From Suillus spraguei (Eukaryota > Basidiomycota > Agaricomycetes > Boletales > Suillaceae): DNA of 64,000 bases. The stretch covers positions 98,772-162,771 of the forward strand of contig JABCPU010000133.1 of NCBI GenBank assembly GCA_016800925.1, written 5' to 3'. Under the pieces are notes generated by a model. The model made no database searches, was not told the DNA's origin, and was given only the letters and a program-made list of their open reading frames with translations. Below are positions 23,140 through 35,719 of the stretch, one piece after another (position 1 is the stretch's first letter; each line of letters starts with the position of its first letter). The position numbers and the translations under genes were made by a program.

Positions 23140-24016
23140 TGTAACGAACATATTGGCACTGGGCTTAAAACCCTATCTTTTGGCACTCGTCTCACGTCTA
23201 TAGGAGTTACCACTTGTCCATGGTTGTCTTACCCCTTTAGCATTACTGGCGGCATCCCACGCTTACCACACACCATACCGATTGCCGCACCTCGTTCCAT
23301 GTACCAATGTCCTCCCATGTCCTTGCCACGTCTGCATAGCTCCATTTGGTGTGTCATTTGTTTTATGTTTGTTATCACTGATTCCATGGCAAGTCTTATT
23401 ACATGTTGCCTTGCGCTATGTTTACATATGGTGGTTACTACACTCAAGCACTACTGATCTCGCCTAGAGTATTCCGAATACATATGATTTAGGATATAAG
23501 CACCGTGTACCCTGCACGATACAGTACCTGATTTTACCCCATTGCACATACTATAGGTCAGGATTATTGTCTAGCTCTGGATCTACCCAGTAGTAGACTT
23601 AGTCTTTAAAGTTTCCTTATCACTCGTTAATCACACTTGTTCTCCGTTACCGCTGGACTTTTGACTGTTATTTGACTGAACTTCTCATGCACTGCTGCTT
23701 TACCGCTGAAAGTACTGTGGTCTTCTTTACTGTTTCTTTGCACCACTCACAACCTTACCGCTACCACAGATATCATCGCTCACTCGACACAACTGTTACT
23801 GACTATATCTCAACCACGGTAGCACTGCTACTTACGACGCTAGTTCCAGCGGCATCATCGCTGACTGCAGCAACTTACCGCTGACCACGACACTTCATTC
23901 GAACAGGGTCGAACACTCTTGTTTTCACAAGTGAAGCAGACTAGATGGAGTGCAAGACTCACAAACTAACTTAGGAGGTAGTTTATCTACAGCCCAGGTT
24001 AGGTTGTATCTTTACA
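23140..24016 (-). mobile_element. Family A LTR-like unit, copy A6
   Basis: 877 bp, TGTAACGAACATATTGG ... GTTGTATCTTTACA, inside unit B1. The duplicated target appears as ACGG on the left and ACAA on the right; the undisturbed relative at 31706-30789 has ACGG here. Confidence 0.75.
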
Positions 24017-24264
24017 ACAACCTAAATTAGTATGTGAGTCTTGCGCTCCGTCTAGTCTGCTTCACTTGCAAGGCAAGAGCATTCGACCCTAAAGGGAATG
24101 CTAAGTTAATATAGCTTGATAATGCCCAACCTGTGGTGTGAGAATGCCATCAGAGGTAGCAAGATGCTAGTGGTGACCTCCGGTCTGTGGAAAACTTGTG
24201 GTAAAACTAGTGGTAAGTACGGGAAAGCGGTAGACAAGCGGTAAAACTGCGGTAGTGCATGTGG

Positions 24265-25209
24265 TGTAGTGAGAAAAATCACGCTGACTGTCAAAACCCA
24301 GTTTTCGACAAGTGTCTCATTAACGTCTGTGGTGGCAACCAAAGGATTTCCTTATAGCGACGAAATAGCCTTTTTGCTCTGCTAAGGCGGAACCGTTCTT
24401 CTCCTGTGAACCCTTACCAGATCCTCGCACCGATGCCCTCATGTCCTGTCCTATTCTGTCTAGAATCCATTGGTGCGTAGTTACCTCGCTTCCACCGTTA
24501 CTAAACCTACGGCAGGATTTACCTTACATCTCAAGGGGCCGCTGCATGCTGTGCACCTCTTTATTAAGTACCCTGTTTATTTTCCTTCTTGCTACTGGAC
24601 TCGCATAATCATCTCATACGCACTTGCCTATGTTAAAAAGGACTGAACATACATACCGTTACTTTTACTTCCGTTACATCCCTTCACTAGGACTTAGTAT
24701 CAGAAACGCTCGCTAGTTGCAATCCACTTGCTTTTGAACTCTCCTCCATTTGAACATCGCTCTTAGATTTAACCGCCGGTAACTTTACCACTCGAAGTAC
24801 CGTGCGACTTTTGACTTCGCTACTCGTAACTGGACAGCAGCCAGTGATCTGCTGGGTCGTTTTCTCTCTCTTCTGTGTTCTCACTCACACGCAGTTGCTG
24901 CTACTGCACTGCGGTGGTAATAACATTTTCATCTCACTCAAGTAACTTTGTTCTTGCTCTCACTAGCTAACCATTGCAGCTATCCTTACCGTACGTGTAC
25001 CGCTGACACGCGCTAGTAGCCGCCAATATACTGCTACCGCCGCTAACCTCGGAAGTCGGAACTCTTGTTTCCTTATTAGTATTTCCTTGTTTCCTTCACA
25101 CTAACATAGAAGGAATTGCTTCTATTTGCAGTCTCTTGGGTCGAATATCTCACTCGCACCTTCAGTAGGATTAACGCTGTGCTTATACTTAGGCCAGTGC
25201 TAGTTTCTT
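24265..25209. mobile_element. Third LTR-like unit nested in B1
   Basis: At 24264 the B sequence stops and resumes near 25210. The insert begins TGTAGTGAGAAAAATCACGC, like the far end of family B, and its first 350 bp run parallel to 30789-31100. Its right boundary and target duplication are unclear. Confidence 0.45.
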
Positions 25210-25860
25210 TGTTTCAGCAGTAAAACTGCAGTAAGGCGTGGGAAACTGGTGGTAAAACAAGTGGTGAAGCATAGCGATGAAGCGTGGGAAAGTGTAGCGC
25301 AAGCGGTGAAGTGCAGGAAAGTGTAGTGCAAGTGGTGAAGTGCGGGAAAGCGGTAAAGAGCGGTGGTGCATGCAGCAGTAAAACAATTCTTAAGAGACAG
25401 TGACTTCGCGAAAGACTTTATTCCGTTAGAGACAGTAGTGGTGACAATTCCTAAGTACCGTGTGTACCATAGAGGGGAAAGTAAAAGTACCAGAATGTGC
25501 AAAGAGTCCTTTTTAACATGTACCGTGAACGGCCGGAATACATAGTGAGAACGGTAGCAAGATAGAGATATTTAGCTAAGACGCATGCAGTGAGCAAGTG
25601 GTATAGGTAAGGTAAGTCTTGCTGTAGCTTTAGTAACAGCGGAAACGAATATGCTATGCACCAATGGATCTTAGATGGAAATGGAATGGACAGGAGGACA
25701 TCGGTAGCGAGATTCAGTAAGGGGCAAGGATCCAGGAGCGAAAACGGTACTGGCGAAGCAAAAAGGTTAATGCTCACTATAGGGGTTTTCTCAGTAGCAG
25801 GCAGTAATGACACTTGTGTAAAATGGCATTTTCATGGTCAGCATGACTTTGTTTGCTACA

Positions 25861-28800
25861 TTGTCAAGAACATCATCAGCCTGAGGAAAGTCTGGATGTC
25901 AATTCCCTCTGCATCTAAGTCAAGAAGTTCGTACAACCCAAGCTCAGCATCCAAACCTTGAATGGCAACTTTATAAAAAGATCCCAGCCATTCCTCTGCA
26001 TGAGAATAGTCAAGTAAGTCTTTGATAGTGATGCAAGAGAATGAACCACCAGCAGCGCCGATGGGGACTAAGTGCATTATTTCTGTGGCAGAAATCTCCT
26101 CCTCCTAAACAGCTTGGATAAGGTCTGCTGCAACATTATTTATCCCTTGCCTCTCAAACGCAAGGCTGTGCGGCTCCCGTTCACTGCTTTCTCCTGATAG
26201 ATCACCATCAACTGCATGAACTATTTGAGTAGGCTCTGCTTTGTCAGTGTCCTCGGTGTCACAGTACCAGCGTTGAAGCTGCTTCTTGACCACATCATTG
26301 CATACATGCTCTTCATGAACATACATCTTGAGTTCTGCCAGAAGAGTGAGTGTCTCAGTTGAGAGCCAATTTCGCCATTTTGTGAGAATTGCACCAAACA
26401 TGCTAAAAAGGCATTCACAAGAGGCAGAATTTGGGCAGATTGAGAGAAGACACTGGGCAATAGTATGAAGTGGTTGACGTGCTGAACCAGGATGTGATAG
26501 TCCTGTCCAGATATCAATGGGATCAACTGAAACACCCTGAGGACTATGTTAGCAACGTCTTGTGAACTTGAAAGAATCAGTTTGATGAAGCATACCTCCT
26601 TCTCTGCGCGATATAACAGTGAAAGCTTGTAGTTGTCCATGTATGTGAAGTCATGGGAACTATTCAAATAGTCATCCAAGTCCATGTAAAGATTGAGTGG
26701 TACATCATTAGTGTTGTAAAAATGGTGCCAAAGACATGCAAAAAGTGTCGCAAGCCCCGCACGTGTTGTGAGAGGTACATTCTGGAATGGAGAAACCTTG
26801 TAGAAAGGATTCATGATGATGGCGGCAATAAAGACTTCTAGGTTGCACTGTTCCCAGCAGCGCTTGATGCTTGCAAGGACAGCTGTATGAGCTGCAAGAT
26901 CAGTGTCATTGTCAATCTTGGAGTAGTGAAAGTGCAGGAAACCAAATGAAATTGCAACATTTTCAGGTCTTGCCTGGGCTGCTTGATGAACATTTGTCAT
27001 GAGGGAAATTGGCTCCAGCAATGCTTTCCATCTACAGCGAGCATGATTTTTACATTTATTTTTTGCACCATACTGTGCCAATGCATGCCAAAAAGTCGCA
27101 TTTTTTATTGTCGCAATGGCTATTTGAGTTTTTATGCATGACCGTTGTAACAGACAAACTCAGGCTGACCTTAAAAGAGTAGTTTTTGCATGTTGTCTCT
27201 TACTTAGGCTTTCCTTACCTTAGGTCCGCATTTTGGCTGATTACAGAAGAACCTTACCTTGCACCAGTCTTTACACCACTTCACCACTACCAGTAGCAGT
27301 CTGAGACTTACTGTTTGAATAATGATTTTACTCCTCTGAGCTCTAAGCCTTTGACCAGAAACCCTTGGGTTGAATGGCAGCTAGGCAGCATTCAACATAT
27401 ATCTGCACCCCAGCAGAGTTGTGTTACCCACACCATGCATCTCCACCTGATATCAAATGAGCTTCATGCTTCGTTACAAGCAATTCAAGTGCAGGGTGAA
27501 GCTCAAGGAGATGGCAATAGGCAAGATAATGTGACATCCAACGCGTCAGCACTGCTCTGAGAACTGCAAGTGTTTTTCCGATTGTTGCCATCTGTATTTC
27601 ACAGAGAATGGCAAGCACACGTGTTTTGCTGCGTAACCATGTAATGAGCTCTTGTGCCATGTCTCCATAGACCCCATAGTCATCTTTGACCTTGAAAAGG
27701 TCTCCAACAATAAGAGTCCACTATTATTATGTCATTTGTAATTAGCAAGTTGTGACGAATCATGAAAATCACCATACCTGATGAGCCAAGCAATTAGGAA
27801 CAACAATGTGGGGTAGCTGCTCTTGAAGCAGACACCGAGCCTTTTGTGATTCACCAGATGTGTCTGTGGTGCAAGCGATAACACTTGCCCCCCACTTGGT
27901 CTCAATTCTGCTGATTGCGTCTAATATCTGCTTGAGAAGCTCTTCAGCAGTGTGAGGGTCCATCGAAGCATCATGAACTTTAATTGTGTGCAACTCAATA
28001 GACAATTAGTAAAACAATTGACGGTCTCTGCAGTCAGATTTACCTTTCGACGAGCAGTCATCATAAACCCCAGGAGATGATGGTGGTTTTCACCAGTCCA
28101 ACCATCACATTGCAATGTTGCGTCAGCGCTGTGACATTCCTCTTGAGTGGCACCTTTGAGTATACTAAGGGCATGGGGGAGGACACATTGCGTCAAGACT
28201 TTTGCAGAGGGAATTTTCGCTCTCAGAAGAAAATGGTCACATAAAACTTTCCACTCATGATTCTCAACCCATCACAGTGGCAAACCAGTGCTCACAGTGA
28301 GTCTTGCAAGTCCAATTTCCCAATCGGCTTGATCCGAAGCTGTCCAAGCTTGGTCACCAAAGCCATTAAGTTGGTTGCCCAGTGATACAGGGGAGAGAGG
28401 CGGAAGTAAGCCAGGAATGGAATGGTATTGACCAGATTGGATCAGACATTGGCATTTTGGATGGGATGGTAATGAGACTTCCAAGAGGGCAGGACTCAGA
28501 CTGACAGATGGTGAGTCATGGTAAAGGATACTGGAAGAATTCGAGGCTGTGTCAGTCTCAGGAATTAGCAGTGTGAGTGGACTCAGATGTGCAGACTGCA
28601 TAGTCAATGACATACTAAGATCTGGTGTGCATGGTGGACTCGCAGCGAGAATGATTGGAGGTATAGCACTGAGATATGCTGGAGTTGTGTTTGGCTGATG
28701 GGCCTGAGCACCTTTTCACGGTGAATATGATTAGTGGTATTCCATCTGTGCTTGTGAACGGACATTCTCAGAGTGCAATGTACAATCACACAAGTGACAT
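25861..28800 (-). pseudogene. hAT-superfamily transposase, decayed
   Basis: On the minus strand from about 28800 downward: a BED-like start (CHLCDCTLHSENV) with stops, a Ser/Thr/Pro-rich stretch, then LQCDGWTGENHHHLLGFMMT, TTDTSGESQKARCLLQEQLP, PNCLAHQ, VGDLFKVKDDYG, a long helical middle, and the dimerisation-type end FGAILTKWRNWLSTETLTLL followed by AELKMYVHEEH. This is the order of basidiomycete hAT transposases, DNA cut-and-paste enzymes with 8-bp targets. Exons are separated by short introns. Stops and frame changes occur (for example TAG near 26107 where Gln fits). The C-terminal end is truncated at unit B1. No terminal repeats were found. Confidence 0.75.
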
Positions 28801-29755
28801 AATAGTGTTGTCGGCCGACTGACTAGCCAGGTGCGTTGGGGATCATTCTGGCCACTGGCCCAAACTAGTACTCCAAGTTAGTAAGAGAAAGCTACAAAAC
28901 AGGCTTGCATACGAGTGCCTGCTCATGTGCAATGTGTTGCTTATAGAGCATTGCACACACTACCTTTTCCTTTCCGCTGATCATTGAAGCTGGGTCTTTG
29001 ACAGCATAACCTGGGTGCACAACAAAGTGATCCCATCACCATCCTCGGTTCGATCTCTTGCTGGTCTTTGCCATCGAGTTAGCACGTCAAAAGTTGGGAG
29101 TCCATCTTCAAGTTATAAGCCTTGAAGCATGCCCTTGAACCGAACACACAAAAACCATGTGTTTATGTGAGTAATGATATCTGAAATGGCACAAGGATGA
29201 CATCTCATCAAAGATTGTAGCATTGACCAGATATAGTATAGTTTGTTATAGTAGGATCAGGAAACTGCTGAAAGTCGTGTTCAGGTGAACATCGATGAAC
29301 TTTGCCAGCTTTCCCATGAAATCCAGTCAATGACTGTGACCTTGGTTCACTGACCAGCAGAACACTGGCTTGGAGAGCATCTGAATCAACAGCAATTCAC
29401 ACCTCGTCTACTTATGTACAGTCCTTCAGCACTTTGCAGGTGGCTTGGAGAACATCCATCAATGTTAGAGTGCAACACAGGTGGCATTTGCTGAGTACTT
29501 GGTGCCCATCCTCGAGGTATGTTTCATTTTCATTTATTAATGATGATACTTGTTGATTTTATTCTCATTATGAAAGACAAGGCTCGTCATTCGAATTTTG
29601 CACAAGTCATAATGACCCAACTCCAGGTATTTTATCCCTTTGCTAATTAACACAATCTAACAGCAACCAATAGCTTCCTCAGGGAATGCTGAGCAGACTT
29701 TTTTAGGTGGCTGTCACCTCTGACAAGTGTATGTCTACCTGCAATTACTTCATCC
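28801..29755. other. Non-coding stretch, origin unclear
   Basis: No gene or defined repeat. It may contain the 5' end of the hAT element on its left. Confidence 0.4.
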
Positions 29756-29798
29756 TCAAGCTGACCTTACCAGAGGCTCACTGTTCAAATTTTTGCAC

Positions 29799-30428
29799 TT
29801 AGAACCACCTGTTGAGGACAACAATGTCACAATCAGATTTGGCACCTGCGGTACTGTGCAATAGTACTGGCAAGCACTCTTTGTACAAGAGTGCATCTCG
29901 ATGGACGGTACAAGATATATCATCCTCCAAGTCAGATCCCACCTGGTAAACATTGTCTTTGAAAGCCCCAGGCATAATTCTTTTATCAGCCTGTTCCAGC
30001 TCCACAAGGTCATACACCTTTCCTGCCAAGATCTCATACCCTTCCAGCTAGAGATCAATGACCGATGGTAATTCTGCAATGCATTGCTCAATCTTGTCAA
30101 AGGCAGCTGCAACCTCATCCTCTGTTAAGCTTTCAGGCCCCTCCAGCTCGTCATCAGCCTGACTCTGGCTTACCAAAGGAGGTGTCCATGCGAAATTTGT
30201 GTCGAGATCCATTGCCAGGTCTGTGTTGATGCCACCATTGTTCTGAGTGTGCATATGTGCATGTTTTCGATGGACTGATTGGCCAGCAGCAAGTGCATGC
30301 TGGTGGCCATGATAGGAATAGTTGTTATGAAGTTTTCCGAGTGTCTCGAAAGTGCGAACTGTTAAGTTGCAACATTTGACACCCTGGATTCCACCAAGAT
30401 CTGAAAATAGTTGTTCGACATCTGCCAC
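29799..30428 (-). pseudogene. hAT-type transposase C-terminal fragment
   Basis: The frame contains ADVEQLFSDLGGIQGVKCCN and TFETLGKLHNNYSY, the C-terminal dimerisation signature (E-x-LFS-x-LG) of a hAT-like transposase different from the one at 25.9-28.8 kb. It continues past one stop (after PSVIDL) to about 29799. No upstream catalytic region is present next to it. Confidence 0.55.
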
Positions 30429-30485
30429 ATGAGGGACAATTGAGAATAAGGTGATTGCAAGTAAAAAAAAAACATGGTAATATTG

Positions 30486-33356
30486 TTACTGTGATCTAAT
30501 GAGTGGATTGATGGCGAATCTGTGTAGGAACACTGACAAGCTTGTCCAAGTCGCCCCCTGGACCTCTGGTACTACTACTAGTTGTGCCAGGACCCTGAGA
30601 TACTGCCAGCAATTGCCAAAATGGCATGTCACAGGAGTTGCAGGTGCAGCTGTGGGTGTGGTGGAAGATGCAACTGCAGGTGAATGGCTGATGGCAGGTG
30701 TGGTGCAAGGTGTAACAACCAGGGTGGTGGAAGATGCGAAAGCAGGTGAACAAGTTGTGGCAGGCATGGTGGAATGTGTGATGACCAGTGTAGTGAACAA
30801 AGTCACGCTGACCATGAAAGTGCCGTTTTAGACAAGTGTCTCGTTACTGTCTACAGCAGCTACCGAGAAAACCCCTATAGCGAGCATTACCCCTTTTCGC
30901 TTCGCCGGTACCGTTTTTGCTCTGTGGATCCTTGCCCCTTACCGAATCTCACTACCGATGTCCTCCTGTCCATTCCATTTCCATCTAAGATCCATTGGTG
31001 CGTAGCATATTCGTTTCCGCCGTTACTAAAGCTACAGCAAGACTTACCTTACCTTCCACTTGCTCGCTGCGTGCCTCTTAGCTAAATATCTCTATCTTGC
31101 TACCGTTCTTGCTATGTATTCCGGCCATTCACGGCACATGTTAAAAAGAACTCTTTGCACATTCCGGTACTTTTACTTTTCCCTCTATGGTACACACAGT
31201 ACTTAGGAATTGTCACAACTACTGTCTCTAACGGAATAAAGTCTTTCGCCAAAGTCACTGTCTCTTAAGAATTGTTTTACTGCCACACGCACCACCGCTC
31301 TTTACCGCTTTCCTGCGCTTCACTGCTTGCGCTACACTTTCCCACGCTTGATTGCTATGCTTCACCGCTTGTTTTACCGCCAGTTTCCCACGCTTTACCA
31401 CAGTTTTACTGCACACACTACCGCAGTTTTACCACTTTCGCTACCGCTTGTCTACCACTTTCCCGTGCTTACCGCTAGTATTACTGCTAGTTTCCCATGG
31501 ACCGGAGGTCACTGCTAGCATCTCGCTACCTCCGACGGCAGTCTTGCACCACAGGTTGTGCATTATTAGACTATACTAACTTAGCATTCCCTTTAGGGTC
31601 GAACGTTCTTGCCTTCGCAAGTGAAGCAGACTAGGTAGAGCGCAAGACTCGCATACTAGTTTAGGCCGTGGTTTATCTACAGCCCAGGCTAGATTGTATC
31701 TTTACACTGGAGTGGTACAAGGAGTGGTAGAGGGAGTGGTAAAAGGAGTGATAGCAGGCATGGTATCAGCAACTGCAGGTAAATGGGTGATGGTGGACAT
31801 GGTAGAGGCAGTCACTGTGGGTGAAGAAGATATAAAGAAATTGCCAAACTGATGACAAATGCAGGGAGGGGAACAAACCATTCCTGTGACAATGTCCTGG
31901 GACTGCATAGATTTGAGAGCATTGTCAAAACTCTCGAGATCCAGATCCAGATCGAAAGATTCGGAAGTAGATGTAGCATCCAGAGAGAGTGGGGGTGGCG
32001 GACAGAAGGGTACATAGCACTCTGGCATGGGGAGGATGTGCATATTCAGCTCTTGATCGATCTCATTGTCTTGAGGAGCAGGGGGCATGTTTTGGAAGAA
32101 ATCTTCAGGTAATGCAGTAGCTACCTTTTCTTGTCCAAGCTCCAAAGAAGGCATGATAGATGCCAAGTCTGGCTGTAGTGATGCAGTGTGTGAACCATGT
32201 AATGTATCAGCTGCTGTGGTCATAGTAGGTCTTGGAGGATCATTGGTGGGAATATTGTCTGGAGTGGGAGAAATGCAGAGGAGAACTTCATCAGTGACTG
32301 TTGATTTGAAGTCCCAGCTTCAGCTAAACACTATCAGTGCAATGTTAGAGAAAATATAATGAATACATACAGAAAACATGAGAAACAAACTCATAGTATG
32401 GTACCATAACATTTTCATTAAACTTTGTGAATGTGTGATTAAAGTGATTACCAAGCTTCGTCGACCCTACATGCAAGCTGCTGACATAAATCTCACCTCT
32501 GTTTAATGGGTCAGGACCACTGAGCAGGATGCTGAAAGTCCATCCTGTGGCCTCATGAAGCTCTCTGAAGAAGGTCAAGAAAATTTTGGTGAGTCTCAGT
32601 ATAATTCTGTGTTCAATCAGCAAAGTAGCAAGAAGCAAAGAGAAGAATACTTACAGGTCGTTAACATTGGCCATCTCCAATGATTCTCGCTCCTTTGCTA
32701 CCTCATGTCCTGCTTCCCTCATCTCTCTCGTAAGTTGAGATAGCTCTTTCCTCACCTCAACAGACTCATTCTTCCAGCAATGGTCAATGTGCTTACAAAC
32801 CACCTGAATATTCATTTTCCTGTGACCAGGGGCATCAGCATGTTCTTTGATGGCATTAAGCTCATCTTTGATGCTGGCCTGGACTTGAGATGCATAGTGC
32901 ATTTTAGCATAGACCTCACTTTTCTTAAGAGGACATTTCTGAGTGGTTGTGGGTCCTGTAATGATATTGGACAGAAGTCTGTGGACAGCCAAATTGCCTG
33001 CTGCCACTGCCTTGTGGCCAGGCTTTGAATTACTGTAATCGTTACGGAATTTGACAGTCAAGTGCTGGATGTGATAGTGAGTCTCCAATAATGCACACAC
33101 AAAATAAGAAACTGCAAACCTTCTGAAGTGCAGTTTTGAATTGGTCTTCTTCCTCGAATTGAGTCGCAGTTAGAGCTTGAACCAAAGGAATATCTTGAAA
33201 CACAGAAGCCCTTGCAGGCCATTGCTCTTCCCATTTTTCGAAGAATGGTTGCCAAAAGGTGCTGTAGTTTCCTTTTTTTTGACACTCGAGGTACTCATCT
33301 TCAAAAGTTGCATTGAAGGCTAGTTGTTCCTTCATGAGCCATGTACATGGTGCCAT
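30486..33356 (-). pseudogene. Uncharacterised agaricomycete transposon-associated protein
   Basis: It starts MAPCTWLMKEQLAFNATFED and continues FWQPFFEKWEEQWPAR, then after an intron near 33070-33120 SEVYAKMHYASQVQASIKDE, and a later exon FRELHEATGWTFSILLSGPD, PLNRGEIYVSSLHVG. I recognise this as a family common in mushroom genomes near transposons, without known function. The C-terminal half is Thr/Pro-rich (repeated TTPA/TTPV) and is split by unit B2, after which it resumes and ends near 30486 with QLVVVPEVQGATWTSL. Head-to-head with the genes at 34202 and 35921. Confidence 0.55.
30789..31706 (-). mobile_element. Family B LTR-like unit, copy B2
   Basis: TGTAGTGAACAAAGTCACGC ... GATTGTATCTTTACA, 918 bp, uninterrupted; it defines the family B structure. 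Its right-hand 150 bp match the family A start closely, but its other end is different. It splits the Thr/Pro-rich part of the gene at 30486-33356. No clean target duplication (CCAG versus CTGG). Confidence 0.7.
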
Positions 33357-34201
33357 CTAATCATGTTACAATCAGCACGTCATATTGGTGGCGTGTGTAC
33401 AGCAAATTTCATTAATTTTAAACCAGCATACCTTTGTATTATAGTTCTGTCACGTCAGCTGATGCCAAGGTTGTAACATTATTTGCCAGACTTTGCCAGA
33501 CTGATCTAAGCAAGTTGATAAGTTGCCCCTTTCTTGACTGATCTCAACTCACTAACAAGTTGTGTGCCTTCGCCGACCCTCCTACAACCTTCCTCCCTTC
33601 AAGGCCCTTGTTATTGATACCATAAAGTCTGTACATATAAAAGATAAACATGCAAGGGTGGCTGGGTGGCCTACATCAACGCTGGGGTAATCTGAGATAG
33701 CTCTTTTGTGAGCGGTGTTGCAAGGGCATTGCATGAACAGGTGTTGAAGAAGTTGCGGGATAGATAACCCTGGAGATTTTTCTACTCAATTAGAATTCTT
33801 CATATACCTTGTGAATGTGTCTCCAGCAAAAAATACCACTTGAAGGTTTAATGGTTGTGGTTGTGGCATACTCTGACTGATTTGAATTCAAGTCATTGGA
33901 CCATAATTGATGATTACAATTGCAGTCCCAAAGTATGACCATAATCATGCATACCACTACTCTCAACAACAGACACCTCACTCTTCACCCAGCTAAGTAC
34001 CTGCCATCTTGGACCTCCCAGTGGTAGTTTCTGGTGAGTCAAACTGCCCTAGTACAACTAAGAAGTATGACTGATTTCAAGCACATACAGTTAGGTTTAA
34101 CATTGCACTCTGGTAAAGGTGATTGTATTACTTTTATGAGCTACAGAAATTCTCCACTGATTCGCACAGGTTATAAAGTTCGCTACTAATGTTGCTCACC
34201 C
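33357..34201. other. Shared upstream region of two divergent genes
   Basis: No gene is visible. It lies between the start of the minus-strand gene at 33356 and the plus-strand gene at 34202, so it probably carries both promoters. Confidence 0.4.
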
Positions 34202-34966
34202 ATGGCAGGTCATCCAGCCATACACAAGACTCCAGATGTGAAGCTGCAGGCTGGGCGTGAAAAATGCAAAAGATACTATCACAAGTGAGTTTTTCCCATC
34301 ATCTTACCAATAAATAATCAACTGACTTGAATTGCTGCTGCAGAAAAAAAAGAGCTTATAAACACCAAACAACGCCTTTCTTGCACTGTGCCAACACACA
34401 AAATATCAATATCTTCTGACTCCAATACCTCTCAGACGGAGATGGACACTTTGCCAACTCCCCCACTGTAAGTGTTTGTATTCTGTTGATGTTGAGACAC
34501 ATGATAGCTAAATGCAATTAATAGTACAATGCTGTCAGATTGCTTAGAACTAGTTAAACATGCCAAGGACAAGCTCATTGGTCTCAGTGTGTTATCAACT
34601 CCTTATGCATATGTCAAGCAAATTCTCGCGAAATATGTCACAATGGTACCTCTGGAAACCTTCGACATCAAATCTGTCAAATCTGTTTGCAGTAAGGATT
34701 TGGGTGATACTTCCATAATCACAGATGCCATCAGCACGGTTAGGAAAATTCACAGGAAGGTGTATGGTGGTCAGGACACAATTTTTGACATGTGTGGAGT
34801 ATGTGACAAGTGGAGGGCTGCAGATGAAGTCTGTAGAGTGACTCGCCAGGTGATAGCATATTTGGAGGATGTTCTGTGGCATGTTGAGCAGGGTACCTCT
34901 AGTCTTGCAATTGTGCATGTGCACCACACACTGAAGTATCAGCAGGATAGACTCTTAGCTTTGTGA
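34202..34966 (+). CDS. Small basic protein, transposon-associated, function unknown
   Basis: Three exons, 34202-34284, 34344-34467 and 34525-34966, with GT-AG introns. It begins MAGHPAIHKTPDVKLQAGRE and KCKRYYH, then KELINTKQR, an arrangement common at the N-terminus of short mushroom transposon-linked proteins. The long third exon (MLSDCLELVKHAKDKLIGLS ... VIAYLEDVLWHVEQG) is mostly helical with four Cys. The A-run at 34344-34351 is one base too long to keep exon 1 and the KELINTKQR frame together, so the gene carries a one-base frameshift or an assembly error there. Confidence 0.5.
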
Positions 34967-35007
34967 CATGTATTTACATTTCATACTGTAACAATGTACC
35001 AAATGTG

Positions 35008-35560
35008 CTACAATCCCTGTGAAGCATCACCACGATCAATCACGCCCTTCATGATGCTTATACCTTGCTCAACAGAATCTACCTTGTGATAGATGGCATG
35101 GGAGACACCAAGCACTTTGGGACCAGTTGCATCCCTACATGAAGACATGAGCTTCTAGACATGCAACACTGAAAAGAATCCAGCTTACCAGCCTGAAAAG
35201 ATGCCGATGTAACGACCTCTAGTCACATAATAGAGGGGTGAGCTGACATAAACTGGCACATTAAAGTAGGTTCCATGGTAATAAATCAGCATGGAATCAT
35301 TTGCAAGTGCAATGGCAGCATTGCTTACATCTTTGTCATCAGAGGAGTCATACTCATTGTAGCCGACATGGACAGTGATAGGTCCTGCAGGAACCATGGT
35401 GGGGGCAGCAGGAGGAGGAGTGGTAGGGACAGCTGTGGAGGTGGAAGTAGGAGTAGTGTCAGCACCAGGGGCAGCAGCTATGTCAAGCAAGGCAACTGGA
35501 GCAGGTGTTCCAATGGTGAGATTATCTGTAACATTGCTGAAGCTAAGTAAGTAATGAAAA
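35008..35560 (-). CDS. RNase H1 N-terminal (hybrid-binding) domain protein
   Basis: Exon 2 (35134-35008) joins exon 1 (from about 35530 down to 35189) across a GT-AG intron, giving SSPLYYVTRGRYIGIFSGWD, ATGPKVLGVSHAIYHKVDS and VEQGISIMKGVID. This is the small alpha/beta fold seen at the N-terminus of RNase H1 and in caulimovirus P6, which binds RNA-DNA hybrids. The N-terminal part is Ala/Pro/Thr-rich low complexity. No RNase H catalytic domain follows. The 5' end is uncertain; another intron near 35540-35590 is possible. It sits between the small gene and the KDZ gene, on the opposite strand. Confidence 0.6.
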
Positions 35561-35681
35561 TGCTATAAGAGAACTGATGGATTCACCATCAGACGGATCT
35601 TCACCAGTGCTGGAGCCTAAGGCCTGAGACAATGCCTTCTTATTGTGGAGGGAAAGACACCACAGAAAATTGATGAGACCG

Positions 35682-35719
35682 TCCAGTCAGACAGACACCA
35701 TGGTGTCTGTCTGACTGGA
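35682..35719. repeat. Perfect 38-bp palindrome
   Basis: Two 19-bp arms with no spacer: TCCAGTCAGACAGACACCA followed directly by its reverse complement. It lies about 200 bp upstream of the KDZ gene. Confidence 0.95.

Larger units (their letters stand above)
23099..25860 (+). mobile_element. Family B LTR-like unit, copy B1 (with two units inside)
   Basis: It starts TGAAAAGATACAATCTAGCC and ends GCATGACTTTGTTTGCTACA. The copy at 30789-31706 shows the same sequence uninterrupted and in reverse. Two insertions split it: a family A unit (23140-24016) and a third unit (about 24265-25209). Flanks are TCGT and TTGT, a possible 4-bp duplication with one C-to-T change. It sits at the end of the hAT transposase gene to its right. 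Confidence 0.65.
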
